This document shows positions 46,575 through 55,138 of a DNA stretch of 64,000 nucleotides, one piece after another. The notes under the pieces were generated by a model. That model was not told the origin of the DNA. It did no database searches and saw only the letters and a program-made list of their open reading frames with translations. Within the stretch, counting starts at the first letter, position 1; each line of letters begins with the position of its first letter. Origin of the DNA: Nitrospirales bacterium. Its GTDB lineage: Bacteria > Nitrospirota > Nitrospiria > Nitrospirales > UBA8639. Location of the stretch: the NCBI GenBank assembly GCA_029261295.1, contig JAJDBP010000002.1, positions 434,001 through 498,000 on the forward strand, in the 5' to 3' direction. A program made the position numbers and the translations under genes.

Positions 46575-49049
46575 ATGGTTGGCAAAAGTTGTAGGACAAG
46601 AGTTTTGGGATGGGCTCTGGGGGGAAGTCTGGTTGGAGCGCTGACTCTGTTGGGTGGAGGATGGTTTGGGTTTGAGTCCATTTCTGCTCCGGTGGCTTAT
46701 GCAAGTGCCGAATGGGTAGGTGATGAATCCGGGGCTTTAGTAGGGATTGATGATGAGGGAAAGCTGACGCAGGCTTTTCCGCTGAAACACACCAATGTTG
46801 CTATTCAGGTCAGCGGGCCACTTGCGCGGGCGCAGGTGACTCAGCAGTTTGAAAATCCCTATTCCGAGAAAATTGAAGCGGTCTATACCTTTCCACTTCC
46901 GCAGAACGCAGCGGTGGATAATATGACGCTGACCGTTGGCGATCGGGTGGTGAAAGGCACGATCAAAAAACGAGAAGAAGCGCGGGCCATTTATGAAGCC
47001 GCGAAACGTAGAGGTAATGTGGCTGGTTTGTTAGATCAGGAACGCCCCAATATTTTTACCCAATCAGTGGCCAATATTCTTCCAGGAGAGAAGATTTCCA
47101 TCACGATAAGTTATGTACAGACCTTGTCGTATGACGGTGGAACATATTCGGTCGTCTTTCCCATGGTAGTAGGGACGCGGTATATACCTGGCCAACCCAT
47201 TTCCCAAGAGCTACCAGCGCAAACCTTAGGAGGCGGTTGGGCATATGACACCAACCAAGTTCCTGATGCTTCTCGTATTACGCCTTCCGTTCTGAAACCA
47301 GGGACTCGATCCGGACATGATCTGACCCTATCCGTAAAAATTGATGCAGGTGTGCCAATACACCAGGTTCAGTCAATGACGCATGAAATTGTGGTGAGCA
47401 ATCCTAAGAAATCGCAAACGGCTGTTTCTCTCAAAAAAGAAGCGACCATTCCCAATAAAGATTTTATCCTGACGTATGCTGTAGCAGGCCAAGATATTCA
47501 TGATGCGGTGCTGACTCATCGAAATGGGAAGAATGGGTTTTTTACTCTGCTGTTGCAACCACCGGATCGTGTAAAGACGGATCAAGTCACGCCAAAGGAA
47601 TTGGTGTTTGTCTTGGACACCTCAGGATCGATGTCGGGGTTTCCATTGGATAAGGCCAAAGAAACCATGCGTCTCGCCATTGATGGGCTGAATCCACGCG
47701 ATACCTTTAATCTCATCACGTTTGCGGGGGATACGCATATTCTATTTCCCGAACCCGTTCCAGCCACGCCATCGAATGTGCGCAAAGCCCAACGCTTTTT
47801 AGAATCGCGCAGAGGGGGTGGTGGCACAGAAATGATGAAGGCCATTCGAGCGGCGTTAGATCCAAGTGATTCCCAGGAACATCTGCGAATTGTCTGTTTT
47901 ATGACCGATGGCTATATCGGCAATGATATGGCGATTGTTGGGGAAATTCAAAAACATGTCAATGCTCGCGTTTTCGCGTTTGGGATTGGTTCCAGTGTTA
48001 ATCGTTTTTTGTTAGACAAGATGGCGGAACATGGCCGTGGCGAGGTGGAATATGTGGGATTGCAAGATGATGGATCGTCGGCCGCTCGTCGATTTCATGA
48101 ACGAGTCCAACATCCCTTGCTCACAGATATTTCAGTGGACTGGGACGATCTGGATGTGTTTGAGGTCTATCCCAAGCGATTGCCCGATCTGTTTAGCGCC
48201 AAACCCTTGGTCGTGACGGGACGATATACGACCCCTGGAAAAGCGACCATTCGGCTACGAGGAAAAGTTGCCGGGCATTCAGTCGTGCGCAAGATTGAGG
48301 TGGACTTCCCTGGCTTTGAGCCCGAACATGATGTCTTAGCAACATTATGGGCACGTACGAAGATTGCCGATCTGATGGCACAAGATTACAACGGGGTTCA
48401 ACAAGGAAATCCCAAGCCTAATATTCGCAAGGCGATCACACAACTGGGCTTGGACTATCGATTGATGACTCAGTTCACCTCATTTGTGGCTGTCGAAGAA
48501 TTAATTATCACCGAAGGCGGACAACCGCGACGAGTAGAAGTACCCGTCGAATTGCCTGATGGCGTCAGTTATGAAGGCATCTTTGGCCGTGATGATCAAC
48601 GGCAAGCTGGTTTCCGCAATCGTGCCATGAGGCCTGCGGCTAAAATGAGTAAGAGTCTTCTTGGTGGAGTAGTCGCTCAAGAAGCCTACAGTGCAGCCCC
48701 GCCAGTTATGGCTGATAGGCTAGAGGAAGACCGTTCCATGAAAAGCCTCAATGAGCCTCTGTCAAAATTTGATGCGGCCTTGTTGACTATGGTGGACAAA
48801 AAGAAAAAAGGAAAGGCCTTCTCTTTCGACGAGTCAGAAAAGCTTCAGGATGGAAAAGCCTTGGTCCAGGTCTGGCTAGCAGATACAAAAGAAGAAACCT
48901 TGTCTCAACTAAAGGCGTTGGGCTTCAAATCTGTGGCACAACCCAAATCAGGCCACCTGGTCATCGGGTACATCCCTGTCGAACAGCTAGAAGCGCTAGC
49001 CAAGCTATCCATTGTTCGCTACATAACTATGCAACCTACCGCAGCATAG
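46575..49049 (+). CDS. VIT and von Willebrand A domain protein
   Basis: About 824 residues from ATG 46575 (AAGGAGGGGAG just upstream). Signal peptide/anchor, then a VIT domain (about 55-175; AQVTQQFENPYSEKIEAVYTFPLP and IFTQSVANILPGE), then VWA with the MIDAS motif LDTSGSMSG near residue 345-355. The C-terminal 100 residues after a variable linker hold a small folded domain (FKSVAQPKSGHLVIGYIPVE). It resembles inter-alpha-trypsin-inhibitor heavy chains. Some bacterial homologues are sortase targets; here no sortase motif is visible. A terminator follows. Confidence 0.9.
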   Translation: MVGKSCRTRVLGWALGGSLVGALTLLGGGWFGFESISAPVAYASAEWVGDESGALVGIDDEGKLTQAFPLKHTNVAIQVSGPLARAQVTQQFENPYSEKIEAVYTFPLPQNAAVDNMTLTVGDRVVKGTIKKREEARAIYEAAKRRGNVAGLLDQERPNIFTQSVANILPGEKISITISYVQTLSYDGGTYSVVFPMVVGTRYIPGQPISQELPAQTLGGGWAYDTNQVPDASRITPSVLKPGTRSGHDLTLSVKIDAGVPIHQVQSMTHEIVVSNPKKSQTAVSLKKEATIPNKDFILTYAVAGQDIHDAVLTHRNGKNGFFTLLLQPPDRVKTDQVTPKELVFVLDTSGSMSGFPLDKAKETMRLAIDGLNPRDTFNLITFAGDTHILFPEPVPATPSNVRKAQRFLESRRGGGGTEMMKAIRAALDPSDSQEHLRIVCFMTDGYIGNDMAIVGEIQKHVNARVFAFGIGSSVNRFLLDKMAEHGRGEVEYVGLQDDGSSAARRFHERVQHPLLTDISVDWDDLDVFEVYPKRLPDLFSAKPLVVTGRYTTPGKATIRLRGKVAGHSVVRKIEVDFPGFEPEHDVLATLWARTKIADLMAQDYNGVQQGNPKPNIRKAITQLGLDYRLMTQFTSFVAVEELIITEGGQPRRVEVPVELPDGVSYEGIFGRDDQRQAGFRNRAMRPAAKMSKSLLGGVVAQEAYSAAPPVMADRLEEDRSMKSLNEPLSKFDAALLTMVDKKKKGKAFSFDESEKLQDGKALVQVWLADTKEETLSQLKALGFKSVAQPKSGHLVIGYIPVEQLEALAKLSIVRYITMQPTAA

Positions 49050-49063
49050 TTTCAACTTGAATT

Positions 49064-49100
49064 AGGCGGCTCGGGCAAACACCTGAGCCGCCTTTTTTTT
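49064..49100 (+). terminator. Rho-independent terminator of the VIT-VWA gene
   Basis: AGGCGGCTC and GAGCCGCCT form a 9-bp GC-rich stem, followed by about ten T. Strong and standard. Confidence 0.9.
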
Positions 49101-49389
49101 TGTCATTTTTGCAAGGTTAAAACCGTAATCCCTCACTTCTATCATTTCCGATATTGGTTATCAGGAATCTAACTTTGGTATTAAGTGTGGATGCAAGCCA
49201 CAAATGAAAGAATATGTATGATGGATTGAAGAACTGGTGAATAGTCAAGATTCCCTAATCTTGAAGTGGTTTAAGTCTTGTTTTATCTTCAGGTCCGTAA
49301 TTAACATGTATCGTTTCTACTAGAAGGGTTGTGAAAAATAGTATGGAGTGTTTTTCTTTAAAAACATGGATACTATGAAAGGCTTACAG

Positions 49390-50361
49390 ATGGACTTCTT
49401 TTGTAATCGTAGCCTAGGGATTTTGTTGCTTTCCCTTCTTTTTCTGTTGCAGGCGTGTGGGATTACGAACTCTCACATTGACGGGCAATTGAATGTGCTA
49501 CGGGCTCCATCTGAGCCTATAAGCGATATTAGGTTCTTAGAAGAAAAGACTGTGAACTTGGAAGATGTAATTTTTGTTCCCCGGCCAGATGAGGACTTTT
49601 CCCTGAGTTTGAAAGAAAGATCTGTAGCTAGGCTAAAAAGTTCTGTCGCAGGGTTTAAACAAGGGGGGATGGTGGGTGCTGGGTGGATGGGTGAAATTTT
49701 TTGTCATTCAAGTTCGGGAGGTCAAAGTGTTAATTCTTGGGAAGGAGTCCTTTTCGTGGTCCTCATGTGTCCGACTATGATCTTGGGGGGAGTACTTGTT
49801 GGGGGTTTGGTCGGAGGAGTTGGTGGTGCAGTTGTAGGGCCGAAGTCAGAAACTTCCACAGATCTTCAATTGCACTCTCTGATTAATTCCCCCAAAGAGT
49901 TGAGATACATTATTTTTGCAAGCGAGGTGAGCAAGAAAATTGAAGACCATCTTATTCAGCTCACATCGAACAATGATCCCACTTCTGTTGACTCACCCCA
50001 TGTTGTTCGTTTCAGTAGGGACAAGAAACCAAAAAATTTCATGACAATTGAACCTGTCCAAATTGGCTTGATTCAGGTCGGACAAGATTCGACGGAGAAA
50101 TATGAACTCAGTATGAAGTTTCGAATAGTTTTCTCAGATACCAGTCAGATCCCCTGGGCGATTGAAGAGATTGAGGCCAAATTGGGTGAGTATCGATATG
50201 AACGATGGGGTTCAGGGAACGGGCAATTGTTGCGTGAGGGATTGGAACTAGGTGCTCACGACATTGCCACACAGATTCTGGCCGAATTCCGGAAACACGT
50301 GACTTCGCTTGAAATAGCAGAATCTGTAGGCACGGAAGATCCGCTTTCCTCTACCCCCTAG
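49390..50361 (+). CDS. Lipoprotein with glycine-zipper segment
   Basis: About 323 residues from ATG 49390 (AAAGG seven bases before). The signal peptide ends in the lipobox LLQAC, so the mature protein starts at lipidated Cys. A glycine-zipper GGVLVGGLVGGVGGAVVG near the middle suggests oligomerisation or membrane insertion. The rest has mixed alpha/beta character with no family I recognise. A 7-bp hairpin (49246-49263) lies in the gap upstream; otherwise I see nothing in 49101-49389. Confidence 0.7.
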   Translation: MDFFCNRSLGILLLSLLFLLQACGITNSHIDGQLNVLRAPSEPISDIRFLEEKTVNLEDVIFVPRPDEDFSLSLKERSVARLKSSVAGFKQGGMVGAGWMGEIFCHSSSGGQSVNSWEGVLFVVLMCPTMILGGVLVGGLVGGVGGAVVGPKSETSTDLQLHSLINSPKELRYIIFASEVSKKIEDHLIQLTSNNDPTSVDSPHVVRFSRDKKPKNFMTIEPVQIGLIQVGQDSTEKYELSMKFRIVFSDTSQIPWAIEEIEAKLGEYRYERWGSGNGQLLREGLELGAHDIATQILAEFRKHVTSLEIAESVGTEDPLSSTP

Positions 50362-50375
50362 TTTTTCCTGTTCGT

Positions 50376-50447
50376 TTAAAACGGGGCTTGGCCAGCGCGG
50401 AGTTTGGTGAGGGATTCTTTGACGAACGCGAGGTCCTGACTGCCGGG
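50376..50447 (-). pseudogene. Relic of a second ccmI 3' end
   Basis: On the minus strand these 72 bases read PGSQDLAFVKESLTKLRAG then QAPF and stop: the last 23 codons and stop of a ccmI gene. The intact ccmI ends identically at 53168, about 2.8 kb away. The two copies differ at eight positions, and all eight are synonymous. The match stops abruptly upstream of the Pro codon. It is the leftover of a diverged but functional ccmI, marking one edge of the three-gene insert that follows. Confidence 0.85.
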
Positions 50448-50690
50448 GTACTATTTTCTCCTGTTATTCCTGCAGGTTATTAAAAGGAATCCATCTGTCT
50501 ATGCGCACCTCAAAAAAACCAATCGAATTTTGATTTTCCACTCCAAAACTTATTTCACATTCATTCCGTTTTGTGATTTTCTTGCACAGTAACGACTGTT
50601 GGATTCTCCTCGCCTGTGGGTTGGCCACTTCACGCCGATAAGTGAAAGGACCTAATACATCTCTTGTTAGTTTTTTATGGTTTGATTGCT
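50448..50690. other. Gap between the ccmI relic and the first membrane gene of the insert
   Basis: Past the ccmI match at 50448 there is no further similarity to the intact ccmI. The region has no supported gene. A TTG at 50664 would extend the next gene by nine residues. Confidence 0.45.
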
Positions 50691-51578
50691 ATGGATGAAA
50701 TTGCTGAAAGCGTTTCTGTGAAAAAAATCTCTATCCAGGGGACGATTCAAGAAACTCTCGAAATCTGTTGGCAACATCGTAAGGTCTTAGCACTTTGGAT
50801 CGTTGGCTGTACCATTTTCACGGGAGGTTTTTGCTACCTCATTGAGTATTCTTCTATTCAACCTAGCTTAACCTATGGGAAATGGTCCTCTATTTGGTTC
50901 AGAGTACCTTTTGTCTTCTTGGGGATTTTTGTTTCTGTCATTGTCCCTTTAATGATTTGTGCTCGATTTTCAGTTTTTTGTCATCGTCTCGTTTTGGTTG
51001 ATAAGAAATATTCATCTATTTCCCCGTTTTTCTTTAGCAAACGAGAGTGGAGGTTCTTGGGATGGGATTTATTTTTGGTCGCGGGCGTACTTGTGATTGG
51101 TGTTGTGGTAATGACAGTTGGTGCTCTTGTGCTGCAATTCATGGGAATTCTTTTCGCGCCGCATGGCCACTCATTTTTGATCAGGGCAATTGTAGATAGC
51201 TACCTATTCACGGCTTTGTCCTACGGATTGGGTTCCTATGCTCTTGCTGGATATTGTCTAGTCCTTCCAGCAACAGCCTTAGATCTTAAGCCTTCTTTGG
51301 CATGGTCATCGGAACAATCCAAAGGGAATGAATTGAGCCTGGCTGTATTATTTGGGGGCCTGCCATTTGCCTTTGGGTTTTTGTACTGCCCGCCTTCCCT
51401 TCTGACCTGGTTGCAAATTGATCAGTTGATGGTTGTGAAGCATGTGATTCGACCTTTTCTTGTGTATTTGGTGACTCCCGTCATAGTAATTGCCATATCA
51501 ATTGCATTCCGTGAACTTACCAATTGGATTCCTATTGCCCAGCTTTCCGAATCCGCCAAAGTGGGAAGCATGAGTTAA
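50691..51578 (+). CDS. Six-helix membrane protein, paralogue 1
   Basis: About 295 residues from ATG 50691. A short cytoplasmic N-terminus (TIQETLEICWQHRKVLALW) is followed by five or six membrane helices. The end AISIAFRELTNWIPIAQLSES is nearly the same as that of the gene at 52216. The two also share a WQHRK/WDHRH entry to the first helix, a CHR segment and a (S/K)(E/Q)QSKGN/TKGN loop. No family name recognised; overall pattern resembles DUF975/glycerophosphoryl diesterase-type membrane domains. One of three plus-strand genes between the ccmI copies. Confidence 0.75.
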   Translation: MDEIAESVSVKKISIQGTIQETLEICWQHRKVLALWIVGCTIFTGGFCYLIEYSSIQPSLTYGKWSSIWFRVPFVFLGIFVSVIVPLMICARFSVFCHRLVLVDKKYSSISPFFFSKREWRFLGWDLFLVAGVLVIGVVVMTVGALVLQFMGILFAPHGHSFLIRAIVDSYLFTALSYGLGSYALAGYCLVLPATALDLKPSLAWSSEQSKGNELSLAVLFGGLPFAFGFLYCPPSLLTWLQIDQLMVVKHVIRPFLVYLVTPVIVIAISIAFRELTNWIPIAQLSESAKVGSMS

Positions 51579-51637
51579 TGAGGGAAATTATATTCAAAGA
51601 TTTTTTTCATAGAAGTTCTAAGGAAGGGGAGGTGAAA

Positions 51638-52162
51638 GTGAATTGTAAAATACTGAATAACAATGTTTCCTATGTAGTGAAAACATTATTAGTAAGCTGT
51701 GTGCTTATTTTGGCTTCTCCCTTGCCAATTTTTGCATATGAAAAAATGTGGGATAGTAGTGGATTTGAACCAGAAGAATTTTCCTTAATTCTTCAGCTGT
51801 CTAAATCTGAATGGGAGCAGGTGGCAACTGAAATGGCAAGGGATGAGGGCTCAAATGGACGGGTAGAGAATTCCGAGGGTAGCCTGGAGTTAATTATTGT
51901 TAATTCTAATCGTAACTCGAGACTTTCTTTTCTGCCTTTGTATATGAATGATGGCGAATCCTCAAAACCTTTCGCCCTGAAAGTGGGAATTCATTTTACG
52001 AGGCAGTCGATGCTAGTGAAATACCAAGGAAATTTTACAGAGAGGGCGATTGAAGAATTTCGAGAAGTGCTTGGTCCAGAATATATGGTCACTGGCCACC
52101 ACGATTCCAGTAGTCCGTCTTGGGATGGGGTGGAGTTGGAAATCCAATCTAATGTTCCGTAA
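51638..52162 (+). CDS. Small exported protein of unknown function
   Basis: 174 residues from GTG 51638, chosen because GGGGAGGTGA lies right before it; the frame is also open from ATG 51578, which overlaps the upstream stop. A signal peptide (TLLVSCVLILASPLPIFA) leads into a polar periplasmic domain of 130 residues ending in YMVTGHHDSSSPSWDGVELEI. No family recognised. It lies between two paralogous membrane-protein genes, which suggests the three products act together. Confidence 0.65.
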   Translation: MNCKILNNNVSYVVKTLLVSCVLILASPLPIFAYEKMWDSSGFEPEEFSLILQLSKSEWEQVATEMARDEGSNGRVENSEGSLELIIVNSNRNSRLSFLPLYMNDGESSKPFALKVGIHFTRQSMLVKYQGNFTERAIEEFREVLGPEYMVTGHHDSSSPSWDGVELEIQSNVP

Positions 52163-52215
52163 CTAATTTTAGAATATTAAGAATAATCGGTGAGTCCAAT
52201 TTTTAGGTTAGCCGT

Positions 52216-53046
52216 ATGAATATTCCCCCAATAAACTCTTTTCCAAACGCCCTCAATGTTAGGGCCATTTTCAAGGAAGCTTTTGGTTTTGCCTGGGACC
52301 ATCGGCATGCTTTTTGGTGGTGGATTTTTGTTGGTGCGGTTCTGACGGGGTTGGGGGATTTAGTCGGGGAATTTTCCTATGGGGAGGAAGGCTGGGGTTT
52401 AACAGGCTTTCCGTATTTCGCGGCCATATTTTTGGCCCCGATACCTGGTTTATTAGTTTTTGTGTTGTTAGCTGTTTACTGTCATCGTACATTTCTTATT
52501 TATCATGGCGGTAAATCCCTCAATCTCAAATTTTTCTTTACAGAAAGGGAACGGAAGTTCTTTGTTTGGATTCTTGGAATCTCTTTATTTTGCGCCTTCA
52601 TTACCATGCCAGGAGTATTCATTGTGGTAACAATTTGGGATTCCATAATTGAAATTTTTCCAGAAGGATTCTGGGAGGACACCTTTATTGGCGATTTATT
52701 TGTGGTTTGGGTATTTCTATTTCCTTTTTACTACGTTTTTGGAAGATGGGTTTTAGTGTTTCCTACCATTGCAATAGATCAGGAGCCTAGAATCGGCTGG
52801 TCTTGGAAACAGACAAAAGGTAATGACTGGCAAATGTTTGTTTTGGTGGGATTCCTTCCGTTTACCGTCGGAAATCTATGGCTCCTATTGCCATTCCTTG
52901 GACTAGCTGAATTTCCGGTGCTTAGTGCCTTCATTTCTACATTTGCCCTGTTTCTTTTTACACCGGTGGAAGTAACTGTGATATCAATAGCCTTTCGTGA
53001 GCTCACTAATTGGTCTCCATCCTCACAACTTCCTGAATCGACATAA
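52216..53046 (+). CDS. Six-helix membrane protein, paralogue 2
   Basis: 276 residues, same topology as the gene at 50691 and the same C-terminal box (VISIAFRELTNWSPSSQLPES). RAIFKEAFGFAWDHRHAFWWW opens helix 1. The sequences have diverged well beyond the ends, so the duplication is old. The gene ends 121 bases before the end of ccmI, on the opposite strand. Confidence 0.75.
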   Translation: MNIPPINSFPNALNVRAIFKEAFGFAWDHRHAFWWWIFVGAVLTGLGDLVGEFSYGEEGWGLTGFPYFAAIFLAPIPGLLVFVLLAVYCHRTFLIYHGGKSLNLKFFFTERERKFFVWILGISLFCAFITMPGVFIVVTIWDSIIEIFPEGFWEDTFIGDLFVVWVFLFPFYYVFGRWVLVFPTIAIDQEPRIGWSWKQTKGNDWQMFVLVGFLPFTVGNLWLLLPFLGLAEFPVLSAFISTFALFLFTPVEVTVISIAFRELTNWSPSSQLPEST

Positions 53047-53145
53047 TTTGCACGAAATGGTTCAAGAAAGATGGATGCCCGCCCGCTACAAACTGCGAGC
53101 ATGACGAATTGGAAGGTAGAGTGTTTATTTTAGGTTGAGGCGGTT

Positions 53146-53177
53146 CCCGTTTTAAGGCAGTTATTGCTTAAAACGGG
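53146..53177. terminator. Hairpin between convergent genes, made from a ccmI tail copy
   Basis: CCCGTTTTAAG (53146-53156) pairs exactly with CTTAAAACGGG (53167-53177) around a ten-base loop. The right arm is the end of ccmI itself, including its stop codon. The left arm is an inverted copy of the same 11 bases. It could stop transcription from both sides. Confidence 0.55.
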
Positions 53178-54091
53178 GCTTGGCCAGCGCGAAGTTTGGT
53201 AAGAGATTCTTTGACGAACGCCAAGTCTTGGCTGCCTGGTTCCATGTTTTGTGCGGCAAGCGACCAGGCTTCATCGGTTTCTTGCTTTCTGTCTAAATAC
53301 CAGAGGGCGATGCCTCGATACCAATTGACGGCTGGTTGATTGGGCAAGTCGGCGAGGACCATATCAAAATGTTTGAGGGCTTCTTGGAAGAGTTTGGGGT
53401 CATCGATTTTTCGCGAGTCAATTAAGAGAACCCCATAGTTATACCGGGCTTCATGCTGTTTGGGATCTAATTCTAAGGCTTTGGCCCAGGCCTTCTGGGC
53501 CTCTGCCGCGCGTCCTAAGGCTTGATAGGAGCGCCCCGCCATAATTTGTCCTTGTAAATCATCGGGGTTTTCTTTCAACCGGGCTTCTAACTTCGCGACC
53601 ATTTCCATCGGATTGGGTCCGCCACCCATTTCCGCTTCGACGGCCATGAGCTTTTGGGCAGCTTGAATTTGCAAGATGCTATAAATCCCGACAGAAGCTA
53701 TTAAGACCACTATTCCCGATGCGATGGCCGAGAGCCAACCCTTTTGTTTCGGGGCGGCTTCTTGAGTATGGCTGCTATCGCCGTCTCTCCCATCTTTCAG
53801 TATCTCTAAGCGATCTAAAATGTGGAGCAGCCGATGTTCGTCCGTGGCTTTGAGGCGTTCATAGTCGGTCTTAGCCATCCTGCCTTGTGCAAGTTCCATT
53901 TCTAACTCTTGTAAAGATTGATTCAGGACTCCACGTTCAACCTGCAGGTCGGCATATTCTTGTTCTTGGTTATCGTCTAACCCAAAGGAAATGGGGGAAG
54001 GGTCTCTCCGCCAAAATGGGAGGGTTAGGGCAAACAGCACAATGCTGATGACGATGAGAAGCGGAGTAATAAAGGCAATGATCGGAGGCAT
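53168..54091 (-). CDS. ccmI: Cytochrome c biogenesis protein CcmI (TPR)
   Basis: 307 residues. Two membrane helices: the first at the N-terminus (IAFITPLLIVISIVLFAL) and the second near 125 (GIVVLIASVGIYSI). Between them is a cytoplasmic, coiled-coil part (QVERGVLNQSLQELEMEL). The C-terminal half is TPR repeats (GRSYQALGRAAEAQKAWAKAL, ARYNYGVLL). CcmI hands apocytochrome c to the heme ligase CcmFH. Last gene of the ccm run; 16 bases follow ccmH. Confidence 0.93.
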   Translation of the reverse strand: MPPIIAFITPLLIVISIVLFALTLPFWRRDPSPISFGLDDNQEQEYADLQVERGVLNQSLQELEMELAQGRMAKTDYERLKATDEHRLLHILDRLEILKDGRDGDSSHTQEAAPKQKGWLSAIASGIVVLIASVGIYSILQIQAAQKLMAVEAEMGGGPNPMEMVAKLEARLKENPDDLQGQIMAGRSYQALGRAAEAQKAWAKALELDPKQHEARYNYGVLLIDSRKIDDPKLFQEALKHFDMVLADLPNQPAVNWYRGIALWYLDRKQETDEAWSLAAQNMEPGSQDLAFVKESLTKLRAGQAPF

Positions 54092-54107
54092 GTCAGAGAA
54101 GCAGGGC

Positions 54108-54578
54108 TTACGATTCTAATTCGCGCTCAAGGCGCTGGCGAGCTTGTTCGTCTAAGGGTGTCGGTGGAGTGGTTGACGGGGTTGGGGTGCGCCGCACCCA
54201 GCCGATGACTTCCTTATAAAGAAGGAGCCCGCCTCCTAACAACAGAATGAACGGTCCCGCCCAGAGGAGCCAATTGACGCCATGTGCGGGGGGTTGCATC
54301 ATAATATAATCCCCATATCGGCTGAGGAAGTATTCTTTAATATCTTCTGGGCTATGGCCCATTTTCAATCGGTCCCGCACTACCCCTCGCATTTGTTGAG
54401 CGAGTGGAGCGCCGGATTCCCAAATATTTTCAGTTTGACACACCGTACAGCGCAGCGTTTTGGCAATTTCTCGGACCTGGATGTCTAAGGCGGATTCGTC
54501 TTGGACTTCAGCCAAGACGGCCCAAGGTGTTGTTAAAATAAACGTGAGAGCGAGTGCTAAACGAATAGGCATGAACAT
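54108..54578 (-). CDS. ccmH: Cytochrome c biogenesis protein CcmH
   Basis: 156 residues. Signal peptide, then RCTVCQTENI, the redox-active CxxC (family usually CPVCQGQSI), then MRGVVRDRLKMGHSPEDIKEYFLSRYGDYI and a C-terminal membrane helix followed by a short cytoplasmic tail. CcmH reduces apocytochrome CxxCH disulfides together with CcmG. Its ATG overlaps the ccmG stop. Confidence 0.95.
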   Translation of the reverse strand: MFMPIRLALALTFILTTPWAVLAEVQDESALDIQVREIAKTLRCTVCQTENIWESGAPLAQQMRGVVRDRLKMGHSPEDIKEYFLSRYGDYIMMQPPAHGVNWLLWAGPFILLLGGGLLLYKEVIGWVRRTPTPSTTPPTPLDEQARQRLERELES

Positions 54579-55138
54579 TAGGATGGGGTGCTGATGGGTT
54601 TCCCCTTGAGTAAAGGTGCAATAATTTCTTGGGTAATCTTGGTGTACATATGGCCGGTGACGGGTCCCACATATTTATAACGGATTTTCCCCTGCTGATC
54701 GATGACAAAGGTTTCGGGTACGCCATAGACACCATAGTCGATGGCTAATTGGCCATGCAGATCTCGCATATGTGCAAAGGTCGTCCCGTATTCTTTGAGA
54801 TATTGTTGGGCATCGGGCAATTTATCTTGATAGTTGACGCCAAGCATGACGAAATTGGGGTCATCTTTAAAGAGTTTATGGAGCTGTAAGACACTCTCAT
54901 GCTCGACCTTGCATTCATAGCACCAAGATGCCCAAAAGTTTAGCAGGATGACTTTGCCCTTGAATTGATTGAGGGAAATTAAATCGCCTGTTTCTACATC
55001 GGGTCCTTCCACCATTGGGGCATCGGTGCCGATGAGCACAGTTGGGATATGTCGGGGATCTCCCCACAGGCCTTGATAGAACAAGGCGAAAAGTCCGAGC
55101 AGAACCAAGACTAAAGTCAGTTGAGAGCCCTTGGTCAT
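54578..55138 (-). CDS. ccmG: Thiol:disulfide interchange protein CcmG/DsbE
   Basis: 186 residues from ATG 55138, which overlaps the ccmF stop. One N-terminal membrane anchor, then a thioredoxin fold with WASWCYEC (active CxxC) and GVYGVPETFVID with the cis-Pro. It keeps apocytochrome thiols reduced in the periplasm. A longer frame upstream lies inside ccmF and is not used. Confidence 0.95.
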   Translation of the reverse strand: MTKGSQLTLVLVLLGLFALFYQGLWGDPRHIPTVLIGTDAPMVEGPDVETGDLISLNQFKGKVILLNFWASWCYECKVEHESVLQLHKLFKDDPNFVMLGVNYQDKLPDAQQYLKEYGTTFAHMRDLHGQLAIDYGVYGVPETFVIDQQGKIRYKYVGPVTGHMYTKITQEIIAPLLKGKPISTPS

